Part shown: positions 7,312-15,709 of the stretch, piece by piece
How positions within the stretch are numbered: position 1 is the first letter of the stretch
Layout: every line of letters starts with the position of its first letter
Origin: Lachnospiraceae bacterium UBA3641
GTDB lineage: Bacteria > Bacillota > Clostridia > Lachnospirales > Lachnospiraceae
Direction: 5' to 3'
DNA: 25,525 nucleotides
Assembly: GCA_002373875.1 (NCBI GenBank)
Contig: DFKQ01000042.1
Coordinates: 1 to 25,525, forward strand
Translations under genes and position numbers: made by a program
Notes under the pieces: model-generated
Seen by the model: the letters and a program-made list of their open reading frames with translations, nothing else
Database searches by the model: none
What the model was told of the DNA's origin: nothing

Positions 7312-10027
7312 GCGTCCGTCCCTTCCCTTTGTATAAAACAAGAATGAGGGCGATCAGCAGAAGTCCCGAGCCTATATACCATTTAATGGCAATATTTCCC
7401 ACATTTCTGTTAAGAGTCCTTACGATGGCAGCTTGCGTTGCCGGTGCCAGTGCTTCCTCATTCTCAACCGAAAGCACATGCTCCTCTTCCTGCATGGTAT
7501 AGAAGACAAACACCGAGAAATGCCTTGCTATGAACCTTAACTTGTCATTCCCCCCGTGGTTGACTATCTCGCTTGATATTTCCCTGAGCTCACCGTTATC
7601 GTCTATGGCCCCCACATTTATTGAGGGTGCGGTCGTCAGGGCACCGGGAATCGGCAGCTCAATGTCCACATTTCTGCCCGACAGCTTGGAAATGGCTATA
7701 CCGGTGCTGTCCTCATACAGGGAAATGTTAAGAGGGACTGCCTCTATTCCGTCCAGGCTTCCGTAACGTGAGCTTAGGGCAAGATTACTTATTTCTTCCT
7801 TATCCGATGCATCACTTATCTTGATGTGATAACCTCCGCCGTCTCCACTCATGTTGGCAACGGCCCCTTCCCTGTCCGGACTTATGGAAGGATCCATAAA
7901 TACCCTTATGTTCCCTTCTCCCTCATCCGATACGGACGGCATATCCTCCTCATCCTCCACATTATCTATCACTTCATCGCCGTCTTCGGAATATATCTTA
8001 CCTTCATACATCTGATCCTTTGACAGGACACTGAAATAGGAGACCCTGGCATTGTTCGGGATGATCGCTGTTTCAAATCCCCTGAAGGCTCCTGTCCTCA
8101 GATCGCCTGCAGATAATCTCGTTGCCGTATTCTTATATGAGGCAACGGGAATAGTCTCTCCGTCAAATATTACAGTATTGCCTTTATTACCCGTATCGAA
8201 GGCTCCCAGTCCTATACTCTTTACCGAAGCCGGTATTACAACCCCCTTAAGGCCCGTGTCCTTAAAGGCACGGTCCTCGATGACCTCGACCGTCGAGGGA
8301 AGGTTCACCTTTTCAAGTCCCCTGCAGCCTCTGAATGCTTCCTCCCCTATCTTAACAAGTCCTTCCGGAAGGGTGATGCTCTTAAGCCCCGTCATGTCGG
8401 CAAAGCACCCCGGACCTATTGTCCTGACCGAGTCGGGAACGGTAACATCCCCGCCATCACCTCCGTAAGCAAGAAGGATTCCGTCTCCCACTGTAACGAA
8501 GCCGTCGTTGCCGGAATTACCAAGCCTCCCGTCAAGCCATGGGGTACCGTCGAAGGCCCCCATCTCAATGTTCTCGACGCTGGCAGGTATCATTACATTA
8601 TTAAGCTCCCTGCAATTGTAAAAGGCTGCGTAGCCTATATCCTTAACCCCTTCGGGGATTGATATATCACTTAATCCCGTTCTTGCGAAGGCAAAATCAC
8701 CTATTCCCTCAAGCCCCTGCAAAAGGGAAACCCCCGTAAGGTCTCTCTCCTTATAAAAGGCCCTGTTCCCTATCCTTGTGATGCCTTCGGGAATGGCCAT
8801 ATTCCCGGATACTCCCTCTCCTCCCGTTAGTGTGGGGCCGACAGTCCTGTAATTACCGGCCGTATATACCTTATCACTTACCGGAACGGGATCGGGCACC
8901 GAATCCTCATACTCGGAGACTTCGGGATCATAGCCCTTTACAGGTATGCTCCTGTCGATCATGAGTATTGCACTCCCTCCGACTATCTTGCTTGACGCCA
9001 GTTCGCCCGGGGTCTTCCGGTCGGAGAAATCAGGAGTCATGGAGCTGACATAGGGCATATCATTTATCCTGTCCTTTTCCGCGGCCGAACCCGAGACCGC
9101 AGTATCGAAGCTGTTTGCACTTACCGTTTCAATATAGTCGGTAAACAGCTGCTGTGGCACATTCTCTTCCTCGATCTTACGCTGTGCTTCGTCGGCATCA
9201 TAATAATTGACCGTCACACCGTCCGTAAGGTAGAAGGCCTTGTCAGCAATATAGCCGAGTGAATCCGGCACGGTCACATTCTTAAGGCTGTAGCAGTCGG
9301 AGAAGGAATACGGCATGAGTGACTCTACCCTGTAAGGAAGGTCCACCCGTTCCAGCCCTGAGCAATTCGCAAAGGCATATTCGGGTATCTCCTTTATCTT
9401 CGATGATATGGCTATATCCTTAAGCTGTCCGGCACCCCAGAAGGCATATTCATCAATGGTATCGACTGTTGAAGGCATGTTGTAGGATGACTTGGGCCTT
9501 CCTGCAAGATACTGGACGACCCTGGTGCCGTCCTTACTGTACAGGACACCGTCCACGCAGATGTAGGATGGGTTTGTGGTCGCAACGGTTATGGTCGACA
9601 GCTTGGGGCAGCCGGCGAAGGCTCCCGAACCGATATCTTCGCACCGGGAGGGAATATTTACATACTTAAGCTGCTCACAACCCGAAAAAGCGCTGGAGCC
9701 TATCGCCCTAACGCTTTCGGGTAAAACCGCCTGTATTAAAGATGTGCAGTTTTCAAAAGCCGAAAAATCAATGGTTCTTACACTATCCGGCATGATCACC
9801 TTCACCAGGGATTTGTTGCCGGCGAAGGCCTCCTTACCTATTGTTTGAATGCTGTTCGGAAGTGTAACTATATCTTTATCTCCGCTGTACTGTATAAGTG
9901 TTGAACCGTCGATCTTAAAATCACCCCTCTGCACAGACGCATAGGGCGATACCCCCGGCATGCACATGATCATGACCGATGTGATGCTTAGTAGAACGGC
10001 TATCAGCCTTCTGATCCTTTTCCCCAT
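7301..10027 (-). CDS. BspA-type leucine-rich-repeat surface protein, membrane anchored (908 aa)
   Basis: A large exported protein. An N-terminal signal segment (about 5-30, RRLIAVLLSITSVMIMCMPG) precedes two blocks of BspA/LRR_5 repeats with a period near 23 residues, recognisable by phrases such as TIGKEAFAGNKSLVKVIMPDSV. Block one is about 40-285 and block two about 400-630, separated by a non-repeat linker. Residues about 730-860 form a domain shared with the 1552-aa neighbour (YGSLDGIEAVPLNISLYEDSTG, ending HFSVFVFYTM). The C-terminus is one hydrophobic helix (about 883-900) followed by YKGKGR, as in a membrane anchor. No LPxTG-like motif precedes the helix, so sortase anchoring is not supported for this copy. 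The ATG has AGAGGGAG upstream and lies 18 nt after the neighbouring LRR gene. Adhesion or host/substrate binding is typical of the family, but ligands cannot be predicted. Confidence 0.9.
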   Translation of the reverse strand: MGKRIRRLIAVLLSITSVMIMCMPGVSPYASVQRGDFKIDGSTLIQYSGDKDIVTLPNSIQTIGKEAFAGNKSLVKVIMPDSVRTIDFSAFENCTSLIQAVLPESVRAIGSSAFSGCEQLKYVNIPSRCEDIGSGAFAGCPKLSTITVATTNPSYICVDGVLYSKDGTRVVQYLAGRPKSSYNMPSTVDTIDEYAFWGAGQLKDIAISSKIKEIPEYAFANCSGLERVDLPYRVESLMPYSFSDCYSLKNVTVPDSLGYIADKAFYLTDGVTVNYYDADEAQRKIEEENVPQQLFTDYIETVSANSFDTAVSGSAAEKDRINDMPYVSSMTPDFSDRKTPGELASSKIVGGSAILMIDRSIPVKGYDPEVSEYEDSVPDPVPVSDKVYTAGNYRTVGPTLTGGEGVSGNMAIPEGITRIGNRAFYKERDLTGVSLLQGLEGIGDFAFARTGLSDISIPEGVKDIGYAAFYNCRELNNVMIPASVENIEMGAFDGTPWLDGRLGNSGNDGFVTVGDGILLAYGGDGGDVTVPDSVRTIGPGCFADMTGLKSITLPEGLVKIGEEAFRGCRGLEKVNLPSTVEVIEDRAFKDTGLKGVVIPASVKSIGLGAFDTGNKGNTVIFDGETIPVASYKNTATRLSAGDLRTGAFRGFETAIIPNNARVSYFSVLSKDQMYEGKIYSEDGDEVIDNVEDEEDMPSVSDEGEGNIRVFMDPSISPDREGAVANMSGDGGGYHIKISDASDKEEISNLALSSRYGSLDGIEAVPLNISLYEDSTGIAISKLSGRNVDIELPIPGALTTAPSINVGAIDDNGELREISSEIVNHGGNDKLRFIARHFSVFVFYTMQEEEHVLSVENEEALAPATQAAIVRTLNRNVGNIAIKWYIGSGLLLIALILVLYKGKGRTLAN

Positions 10028-10045
10028 TTTACTCCCTCTTTATCC

Positions 10046-13000
10046 TCACGCAGCGGCAGCAGCCTCCTCCGGGTCCCGTTTAAGGAACATGAACAGCGCT
10101 GAGGCGATCAGTCCCGTAACCAGAAACCACTTGGGATGTATCGGATCGGCCGTCTTGGGTGTTGAATCCAGTACACCGGCCTCGGTAAGGTTGGCCGTAT
10201 CCACATATACAACATAAGGTGAGAAATGGCTTGCCGTAAAGGTCATACATGGTACCGAATTGATTACCGTGAACCTGGGGGCCATCTTCTCAAGACTACC
10301 TCCGGCAGTGCTTCCTATCTTATTGTTACCTCCGTATATTACAAGATCATCCGGTATCGGAATGGTCACGCTCACGGTCACGCCCGCCGGTACCGGTGAT
10401 ATCTTGGTAGTCCCGGTGGAATCGTAAAGGCTTATATCCATCGGCAGATATCTGATGTTATCAAGGCTTCCGAATTCCTTCGTCAGGGCAGCCTGCGCAC
10501 TGTCATTGGCTTCCTGGGTTTCCGATATCTTAACCACATAATTATCGCTGGAACCGTTAACCCTGGCGGACATCTTACCTGTATCCGTTATACCCTTGGC
10601 AGATGACACCACATTTGTCCTTCCTCCTGTCGTTGCGGTATTTCCTCCGCCCGCTCCGTTTCCTGCCGCACCTCCTATCGTGCCTGCGGCTGCCCCCGGA
10701 GATGAAGCATATCCGCTTATCACAATAGGAACAGTGGATGAATTAAGGGTCGAGGAATTGCTGCTCGATCCTGATGAACTCGATCCGGTTGAGCTTGATG
10801 AATTTGAACTCGAGCTTGAGGAAGACGACCTGTCTGTGGATGAACTTCCCGAAGTAGTGCTCTGACTCGTAGTCGATCCTGTTGTGGAAGTAGTGCTTTT
10901 CGTCGTGCTCTGTGTCGTACTTGTACTGGTGCTGTCCGAAGAGCTTCCGGTGGAGCTGGAGCTCGAACTGCTGGAGCTTGAGTCAGGCTCGTACCTGGCG
11001 TAGAAGTTGGTCGGATCTTCAAGGATATCCTTAACGGTTGAGCCATTGTCCGACTCCCATCCTATGAATTTATAGCCTTCGCGTACCGGAGCTTCGGGAA
11101 CATCAACCTTGCCATGTAAATCGGCAAGCTGAACCTCCTGACCGTCCACAAGCACGATCTGGGGCACTCCTTGCTCATTAACCGCCCAAAACTTAACCCT
11201 GCATCTTCCGTCTATATATTCGTAATCGATCCCTGACCTTTTTACCTGGTCTTCGGCAGCCGAACCCTCATAGACGTAAGCCGTCGGATTCTTGGTTTTG
11301 TCGAAGGCAGTGGGTGAGATTCCCACCTCCTTACCGTATATCCACACCTCGTAAAAATCATCAAGCCCGTAAAAGGCGCCCGAATCAATACTGTTGACCG
11401 ACTCCGGAAGCTTGATCTGTTTGATCCTGCTGTCATTGGCGAAGCAGTCCGTGGGGATGGTCTTAAGCTTCTGAGCCGAAGACAGGTCAACCTTGATCAG
11501 GTAAGGGCAGTTCATGAAGGCCTTCTCCCTTATTTTGGTAACATTGGCAAGCTCCGGGTCGTTCTTAACGCTCACAACATTCTGGGATATATTATCAAGA
11601 AGAGGATTGCCACGTCCGTAAAGCACCTCCTCCAGAACCGTATCGGTTCCGTCGTAGCTGTATATGATCCCGTTGTCACACCAGTAGTAGGGATTATTGC
11701 TCGTTCCGCTCTCCTTCCCCACCATGGCATCACCCTCAAATATGACATTCTGGAGAGAGCTGTCCGGTGTTCCTCCCTCCTTCCAGGGATAATTGTCAAG
11801 CTTGAAAAGGAAGGGGCTTGTTCCCATATCCTTGATGTCCTGCTTAAAGGTAACACTGCTTAAATACAGGTCATCCTGGAAGAGTCCCTCCTCCGAAGGA
11901 AGCTTGGATAAATTAAGAGTGATCGTATTGACATACTTGCCGTACACATCAAGGTCACCCTCGATACCTCTTAAGTACTTATCCGATGAATCGAGGGTAT
12001 TATGAGTCTGGTCTATATGCTCAATGCCCGCAGGAACTCTTATGTTCTTGGCCGAATCAATGACCTGAACCTCTGTTGTTGACAGCTTATAACCATTGGC
12101 ACCGCGATCAACCACATCCTTTATGGTATAGGGATCCGTAAGGTTCCCCGAATCATCCTTCCTCCAGCCCACCTGGGTATTCTCCGTCGGATAGGTGAGA
12201 AGGGTCGGCCCCACTTCACCGTTCAGCTTATTGCCATTATACACTGCGGAAACATTCCCGTAATTGAGCTTGTCCGTATCATTTGTCCAGTAATTCCCCG
12301 TGGTGAAGGTGATATAACTGTTATCCTTGGAACTTACTATATTCCCGCCCTTTGTTTCAGAATCAAGCCCTAAGGCAAACCTGTATGGATATCCTTCCGG
12401 AGAACCCTTCATTATAAGCCACAGGTCCGTATCATTTAAGGAATTCTCACTGCTGCCCAGCCTGTTGATTGGTATATTCCTTGACTTTGCAACCGTGTTT
12501 ATATCACTGTCCTTAAACGGAGTATCCCTGTAGGTCTTGAAGGCATCGGTTCCTATGGAGGTAACATTGACGGGTATGATCTCATCGGAGGATATATCAT
12601 CATCCATGAAATCGACCTCCATCAGGTTCCTGCATGTGCGGAAGCAGTCGTCTCCTATCTGGGTTGCTCCGGCTCCCTCCGTCTGCTTGAACTCAACATA
12701 CACCAGTTCATCACAGTCCTCAAAGGCGGAGTTCCCCAGGTTAAGTCCCTTGGTCTGGATATACAGTTCTTCAAGCCCGTCTGCGTTTTTGAAGGCGCCG
12801 GTACCCACTTCCATGATATTATCCTGAATGGTAAGCTTCTTAAGCTTGTCTCCGTAGCCGTTCTTGTTCGGATCGTAAGCCGATGCGGCTATTCGCGTGA
12901 TGGGCCACTTGGCGATCTGCCTTGGTATTGTCAGCTCACTGTCAGCCTCATCCGTGGGTATTATGCTGTTAATGACCCCACCCGGAGTGAAGTTAAATAC

Positions 13001-14704
13001 ATACCCCACCTGCTTGAGCTCATATATGTCATTACCAAACTCATCCCTGTAATGATATACATTTGAGTATTTAACCGCGCTCTCATGGGCCGCGGCCTCA
13101 TTACTGGCCGGATAGGGATTGGGGCCGGTTATGAAGAAGCCTGACGGAACCGTGGCCTGATCGTAACTCGAATTGGACTTTTTGGCGTTCTCTATGGTGG
13201 CATCCGTAACAAACTGCCAGTCATCATACGGCTGGGCATCCCTCCCGTTATCCTGGTTGAACTCAAGCTCCTCCAGGCTGTTGCATCCCTGGAACATATA
13301 CTGTCCCAGTGTCTTGGGGCTTGACGTCTTGTTGCCCTTGCCGTAATTAGCCGGGAGGGTAACCTTAGCAAGGCTGTCATCGCCGGCGAACAGGCCCTCG
13401 TAATCCGGATACCCGTTCCCCGTATTCTGAAGGTCCTTATACATCTCCATTCTGGTAAGGCTCCCGCAGTTGGCGAAGGCATAGGGGCCTATGGTTATAG
13501 CGCCGCCCCCCTTCTCATTAAACCTGGAAAACATGGTGTTGGTCGCATCATCAAGGCTCTCGCATCCGTAAAAGGCTCCGGATCCTATCTTGAGCCCGTC
13601 GTGATAAGGAAGTGTAACGCTGTCAAATCCGCATTCCGCAAAGGCTCCGTCACCTATGGTTGCAAGGGTCACACAATCCTTGATGACCAGATCCTTAAGG
13701 CTGCGGCATCCGGCGAATGCCATGTAACCTATGGAGTTTACCTTATTGCCTATATCAATGGACTTAAGGCCGCTGCAGCGTCTGAAGGCATAATTCCCGA
13801 TCTTGTACAGCATGGCCTCCGGCATCTTTATTGTTTCGATCTCAGCCCTGTTCTCGAAGGCCTTATCGCATATTATGGCTATATTGTGATGCTTGGTGCA
13901 GACATACTGGGTGTCCTCGGCCCCGGTCTCCTCCCAGTTCTCTTCAAGAGAAGGATCAAGAGGTGTGGGTTCTTCCTCCGATTCCGGATCCGCCACCGGC
14001 TCCTTGAGCCTCATGTATTTGATCGTCAGCTTGCCCAGCTTATAATTGTTGCCGAAGGGGTCCGGGACCTCCGGGTCGGCATAGGCAAGGGCAAACTTTC
14101 TGAATTCGTACCCGTATTCATTGTCTGATTCAACCTTGCTCGTATACTCGGGTATATCCGAAGGCGAACTGTCGTTGTAACAGACACCGTTGGTAAGATC
14201 TATGGTAGGCATGTTGCTGTTGGTTGCATATCCTAAATATTTCTTCAGGGAATTGTATCGTCCCGGACTGAAATTAGTGTCGGCGCTAAGTTCCACTTCG
14301 CCCATTTCAAACACAGGTACCGGTTCCTTCTCGGTCATGGCGGAGCTGTCTATCACGTAATAAGTCCTGGCATCGCTTCCCATTCCGTCCTTGATCTCGC
14401 TCCCGATCGGGAAGGCGTAGTATGTGGTATCCGCAGCGGGAACAGAGGTGTCACTCTCGGTAACATAGGGATACTTCTTGACTACAGTCTCCGTATCTGA
14501 GGGATTGTCGTCATTATAAAGGGCCAACACATTGGTATTTGGATTAACATATGCTTCCGTCTTACGCTGTGTCGGCACCAGTGATATGACAAGTGCAGAA
14601 ACCAAAAGCAGGGATGCCGTTGTTCTCCTTGCCCTCTTTCTCATTCTGAATTTCCTTTTTCCGGTGACCTTGCCCGATTTGCCTTTAACCTGATTCTTAG
14701 TCAT
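10046..14704 (-). CDS. Giant BspA-type leucine-rich-repeat surface protein with variant sortase signal (1552 aa)
   Basis: A long basic N-region (KRKFRMRKRARR) and hydrophobic segment (about 30-43) form a signal peptide. BspA/LRR_5 repeats occur in scattered blocks (about 280-390, 400-490, 620-720 and 1080-1160), for example RIGNYAF-like KIGNYAFRRCSGLKSIDIG. Residues about 1167-1240 resemble a bacterial surface beta-grasp repeat of the Flg_new/InlB B type (EAPVREGYKFIGWESDNGST). A Ser/Thr-rich spacer covers about 1240-1320 and then a Gly/Ala-rich patch. The membrane-proximal domain (about 1390-1505) resembles that of the 908-aa neighbour (FGSLDNIRYLPMDISLYDS). The tail is TPKTADPIHPKW, a hydrophobic helix (1526-1541), KRD and a run of alanines: a sorting signal with PKTAD (1516-1520) in place of LPxTG. 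AAGGGGA precedes the ATG. It lies 26 nt after the class B sortase, its probable anchoring enzyme. Confidence 0.9.
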   Translation of the reverse strand: MTKNQVKGKSGKVTGKRKFRMRKRARRTTASLLLVSALVISLVPTQRKTEAYVNPNTNVLALYNDDNPSDTETVVKKYPYVTESDTSVPAADTTYYAFPIGSEIKDGMGSDARTYYVIDSSAMTEKEPVPVFEMGEVELSADTNFSPGRYNSLKKYLGYATNSNMPTIDLTNGVCYNDSSPSDIPEYTSKVESDNEYGYEFRKFALAYADPEVPDPFGNNYKLGKLTIKYMRLKEPVADPESEEEPTPLDPSLEENWEETGAEDTQYVCTKHHNIAIICDKAFENRAEIETIKMPEAMLYKIGNYAFRRCSGLKSIDIGNKVNSIGYMAFAGCRSLKDLVIKDCVTLATIGDGAFAECGFDSVTLPYHDGLKIGSGAFYGCESLDDATNTMFSRFNEKGGGAITIGPYAFANCGSLTRMEMYKDLQNTGNGYPDYEGLFAGDDSLAKVTLPANYGKGNKTSSPKTLGQYMFQGCNSLEELEFNQDNGRDAQPYDDWQFVTDATIENAKKSNSSYDQATVPSGFFITGPNPYPASNEAAAHESAVKYSNVYHYRDEFGNDIYELKQVGYVFNFTPGGVINSIIPTDEADSELTIPRQIAKWPITRIAASAYDPNKNGYGDKLKKLTIQDNIMEVGTGAFKNADGLEELYIQTKGLNLGNSAFEDCDELVYVEFKQTEGAGATQIGDDCFRTCRNLMEVDFMDDDISSDEIIPVNVTSIGTDAFKTYRDTPFKDSDINTVAKSRNIPINRLGSSENSLNDTDLWLIMKGSPEGYPYRFALGLDSETKGGNIVSSKDNSYITFTTGNYWTNDTDKLNYGNVSAVYNGNKLNGEVGPTLLTYPTENTQVGWRKDDSGNLTDPYTIKDVVDRGANGYKLSTTEVQVIDSAKNIRVPAGIEHIDQTHNTLDSSDKYLRGIEGDLDVYGKYVNTITLNLSKLPSEEGLFQDDLYLSSVTFKQDIKDMGTSPFLFKLDNYPWKEGGTPDSSLQNVIFEGDAMVGKESGTSNNPYYWCDNGIIYSYDGTDTVLEEVLYGRGNPLLDNISQNVVSVKNDPELANVTKIREKAFMNCPYLIKVDLSSAQKLKTIPTDCFANDSRIKQIKLPESVNSIDSGAFYGLDDFYEVWIYGKEVGISPTAFDKTKNPTAYVYEGSAAEDQVKRSGIDYEYIDGRCRVKFWAVNEQGVPQIVLVDGQEVQLADLHGKVDVPEAPVREGYKFIGWESDNGSTVKDILEDPTNFYARYEPDSSSSSSSSSSTGSSSDSTSTSTTQSTTKSTTSTTGSTTSQSTTSGSSSTDRSSSSSSSSNSSSSTGSSSSGSSSNSSTLNSSTVPIVISGYASSPGAAAGTIGGAAGNGAGGGNTATTGGRTNVVSSAKGITDTGKMSARVNGSSDNYVVKISETQEANDSAQAALTKEFGSLDNIRYLPMDISLYDSTGTTKISPVPAGVTVSVTIPIPDDLVIYGGNNKIGSTAGGSLEKMAPRFTVINSVPCMTFTASHFSPYVVYVDTANLTEAGVLDSTPKTADPIHPKWFLVTGLIASALFMFLKRDPEEAAAAA
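10737..10985 (-). repeat. Ser/Thr-rich low-complexity coding tract
   Basis: Within the 1552-aa surface protein, about 83 consecutive codons encode almost only Ser, Thr, Gly and a few Gln, Asn and Asp (including a run of about ten serines). Such tracts act as flexible, often glycosylated stalks in wall-linked proteins. The serine codons are mixed (AGC, TCC, TCG, AGT), so it is not a simple nucleotide microsatellite, but short direct repeats make length variation by slippage or recombination plausible. Confidence 0.85.
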
Positions 14705-14730
14705 GATCTGTTCCCCTTATTAAACAACCC

Positions 14731-15543
14731 TCAATTAACCTTCCTTGCTACAACCGCGAAGCGCTCCGCTCCCTTGGAGTAATCGCAGGTCGACAGCGTT
14801 ATGAGACTGTCTCCGTAGTAGGATTCAACTCCCGTATCATACAATGACATTTCTTCCATCTGATCCATGTTTGATTTATACTCCTGCATTGAATTGGCAT
14901 CTATGAACTGATAATATTTAAACGCTACCTCCGTTTCTTCGTGTACAACTTCATTGAAAACATACATGATCCTGTACTCGCCCTTATCATACAGGGTGTC
15001 GAACTTAATGGTAGGATGCTTATCGTAAAAGCTCTTACTCTTGTAGGCATCCAGATCGCCGAACATCTTACCCGACTTCATATTATGTCCGTATATGATA
15101 AGGTTCTGGCTCCTGGGCCATATGCTGCAGTCCTTGTCAAGAAAGATAGAACCGTTCTTATCCTTCTTCTGCTCGAAGTTATGATCCAGATAATAGTCCT
15201 CATTGGCTGACTGCATAACAGGATAGTCAATGGAGGTACCTTCTATGCTTATCCATCCGACGATACTCTTGTTCTTGATGTATAATGTATTAAACTCCTC
15301 CAGCATGGGCGGGGCTTCCCCTTCCTCATCAAGCGTTACCGTCACCTGCCCGTTCGCCATGACTTTACTGTTGGAATCCTTATTATCCTTAATATCCGCA
15401 AGGTCACTGAACCTGCCGGTGGAGTCCCCTGCCATATACATATAGAAGGCAAAATAGCCCAGACAGCCTACAGCCGCCAGCGCACTTATGAGCCGGACCA
15501 GACGCCTTGCCCTTTCCTTCCCGCTTATTCTTTTCTTACTCAT
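14731..15543 (-). CDS. srtB: Class B sortase
   Basis: A 270-aa membrane-tethered transpeptidase that joins secreted proteins to peptidoglycan. One N-terminal membrane helix (about 17-38) leaves the catalytic domain outside. The catalytic histidine is in NLIIYGHNM (H153), the cysteine in LITLSTCDYSKG (C253) and the arginine in AERFAVVAR (R261). The order SIEGTSIDYPVMQ, DHNFEQ, GSIFLD and the long segment between His and Cys (KYYQFIDANSMQEY) are typical of class B rather than class A, C or D. AAGGGG lies just upstream of the ATG. It is the first gene of a three-gene cassette with two LRR proteins; the 1552-aa one ends in a sortase-like signal and is the natural substrate candidate. No pilin-like genes or second sortase are present. 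Confidence 0.94.
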   Translation of the reverse strand: MSKKRISGKERARRLVRLISALAAVGCLGYFAFYMYMAGDSTGRFSDLADIKDNKDSNSKVMANGQVTVTLDEEGEAPPMLEEFNTLYIKNKSIVGWISIEGTSIDYPVMQSANEDYYLDHNFEQKKDKNGSIFLDKDCSIWPRSQNLIIYGHNMKSGKMFGDLDAYKSKSFYDKHPTIKFDTLYDKGEYRIMYVFNEVVHEETEVAFKYYQFIDANSMQEYKSNMDQMEEMSLYDTGVESYYGDSLITLSTCDYSKGAERFAVVARKVN

Positions 15544-15583
15544 TACCCCTTAATTCCCCTAAAACACATAAACATACATGATC

Positions 15584-15611
15584 ATTTTACTATATCTAGT
15601 AAAAAAATCAA
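15584..15611 (-). promoter_or_regulatory. Promoter of the sortase-LRR operon with palindrome over the -10
   Basis: On the minus strand TTGATT (15606-15611), 16 bp and TAAAAT (15584-15589) form a promoter about 40 nt before the sortase start. A perfect 8-bp inverted repeat, TTTTACTA-GATA-TAGTAAAA (15585-15604), runs from the -10 almost to the -35. A protein bound there would block RNA polymerase, so this is a good operator candidate. In RNA the same palindrome would be a weak A/U hairpin at or before the start site, so a DNA-level role is more likely. Confidence 0.55.
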
Positions 15612-15622
15612 GCCTTTAAGGT

Positions 15623-15652
15623 ATATATTGTAGTTTCATATATTGTAGTTTC
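15623..15652 (-). repeat. Two contiguous identical 15-bp repeats upstream of the sortase promoter
   Basis: GAAACTACAATATAT occurs twice back to back with no mismatch (minus strand 15652-15638 and 15637-15623). The inner copy ends 11 bp upstream of the -35 hexamer of the sortase promoter. Direct repeats at this position are typical binding sites for activators, for example response regulators of the LytTR type, although the word does not match a consensus I know. The pair lies between the leuS terminator and the promoter, so it serves neither gene's coding sequence. Confidence 0.6.
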
Positions 15653-15666
15653 TACCAGAAAATTAA

Positions 15667-15705
15667 AAGGAGACAGAGAACCGTCTCCCTGTCTCCTGTC
15701 TCCTT
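15667..15705 (-). terminator. Intrinsic terminator of leuS
   Basis: Just after the leuS stop, the transcribed strand contains AAGGAGACAG (15705-15696), a loop and the exact complement CTGTCTCCTT (15676-15667), followed by TTTTAATTTT. The ten-base stem plus U-rich tail is a convincing rho-independent terminator. The loop holds further GGAGAC units, so alternative pairings exist. Confidence 0.8.
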
Positions 15706-15709
15706 ATAT

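Noticed and set aside
10720..11046. Minus-strand 108-codon frame rich in Arg, Gln and Pro, and a plus-strand acidic frame, within the Ser-rich tract
   Set aside because: Out-of-frame readings of the low-complexity region of the 1552-aa protein; compositional artefacts.
15623..15652. Tandem 15-bp repeats as the start of a CRISPR array
   Set aside because: Only two copies, contiguous with no spacers and too short for CRISPR repeats; no cas genes nearby.
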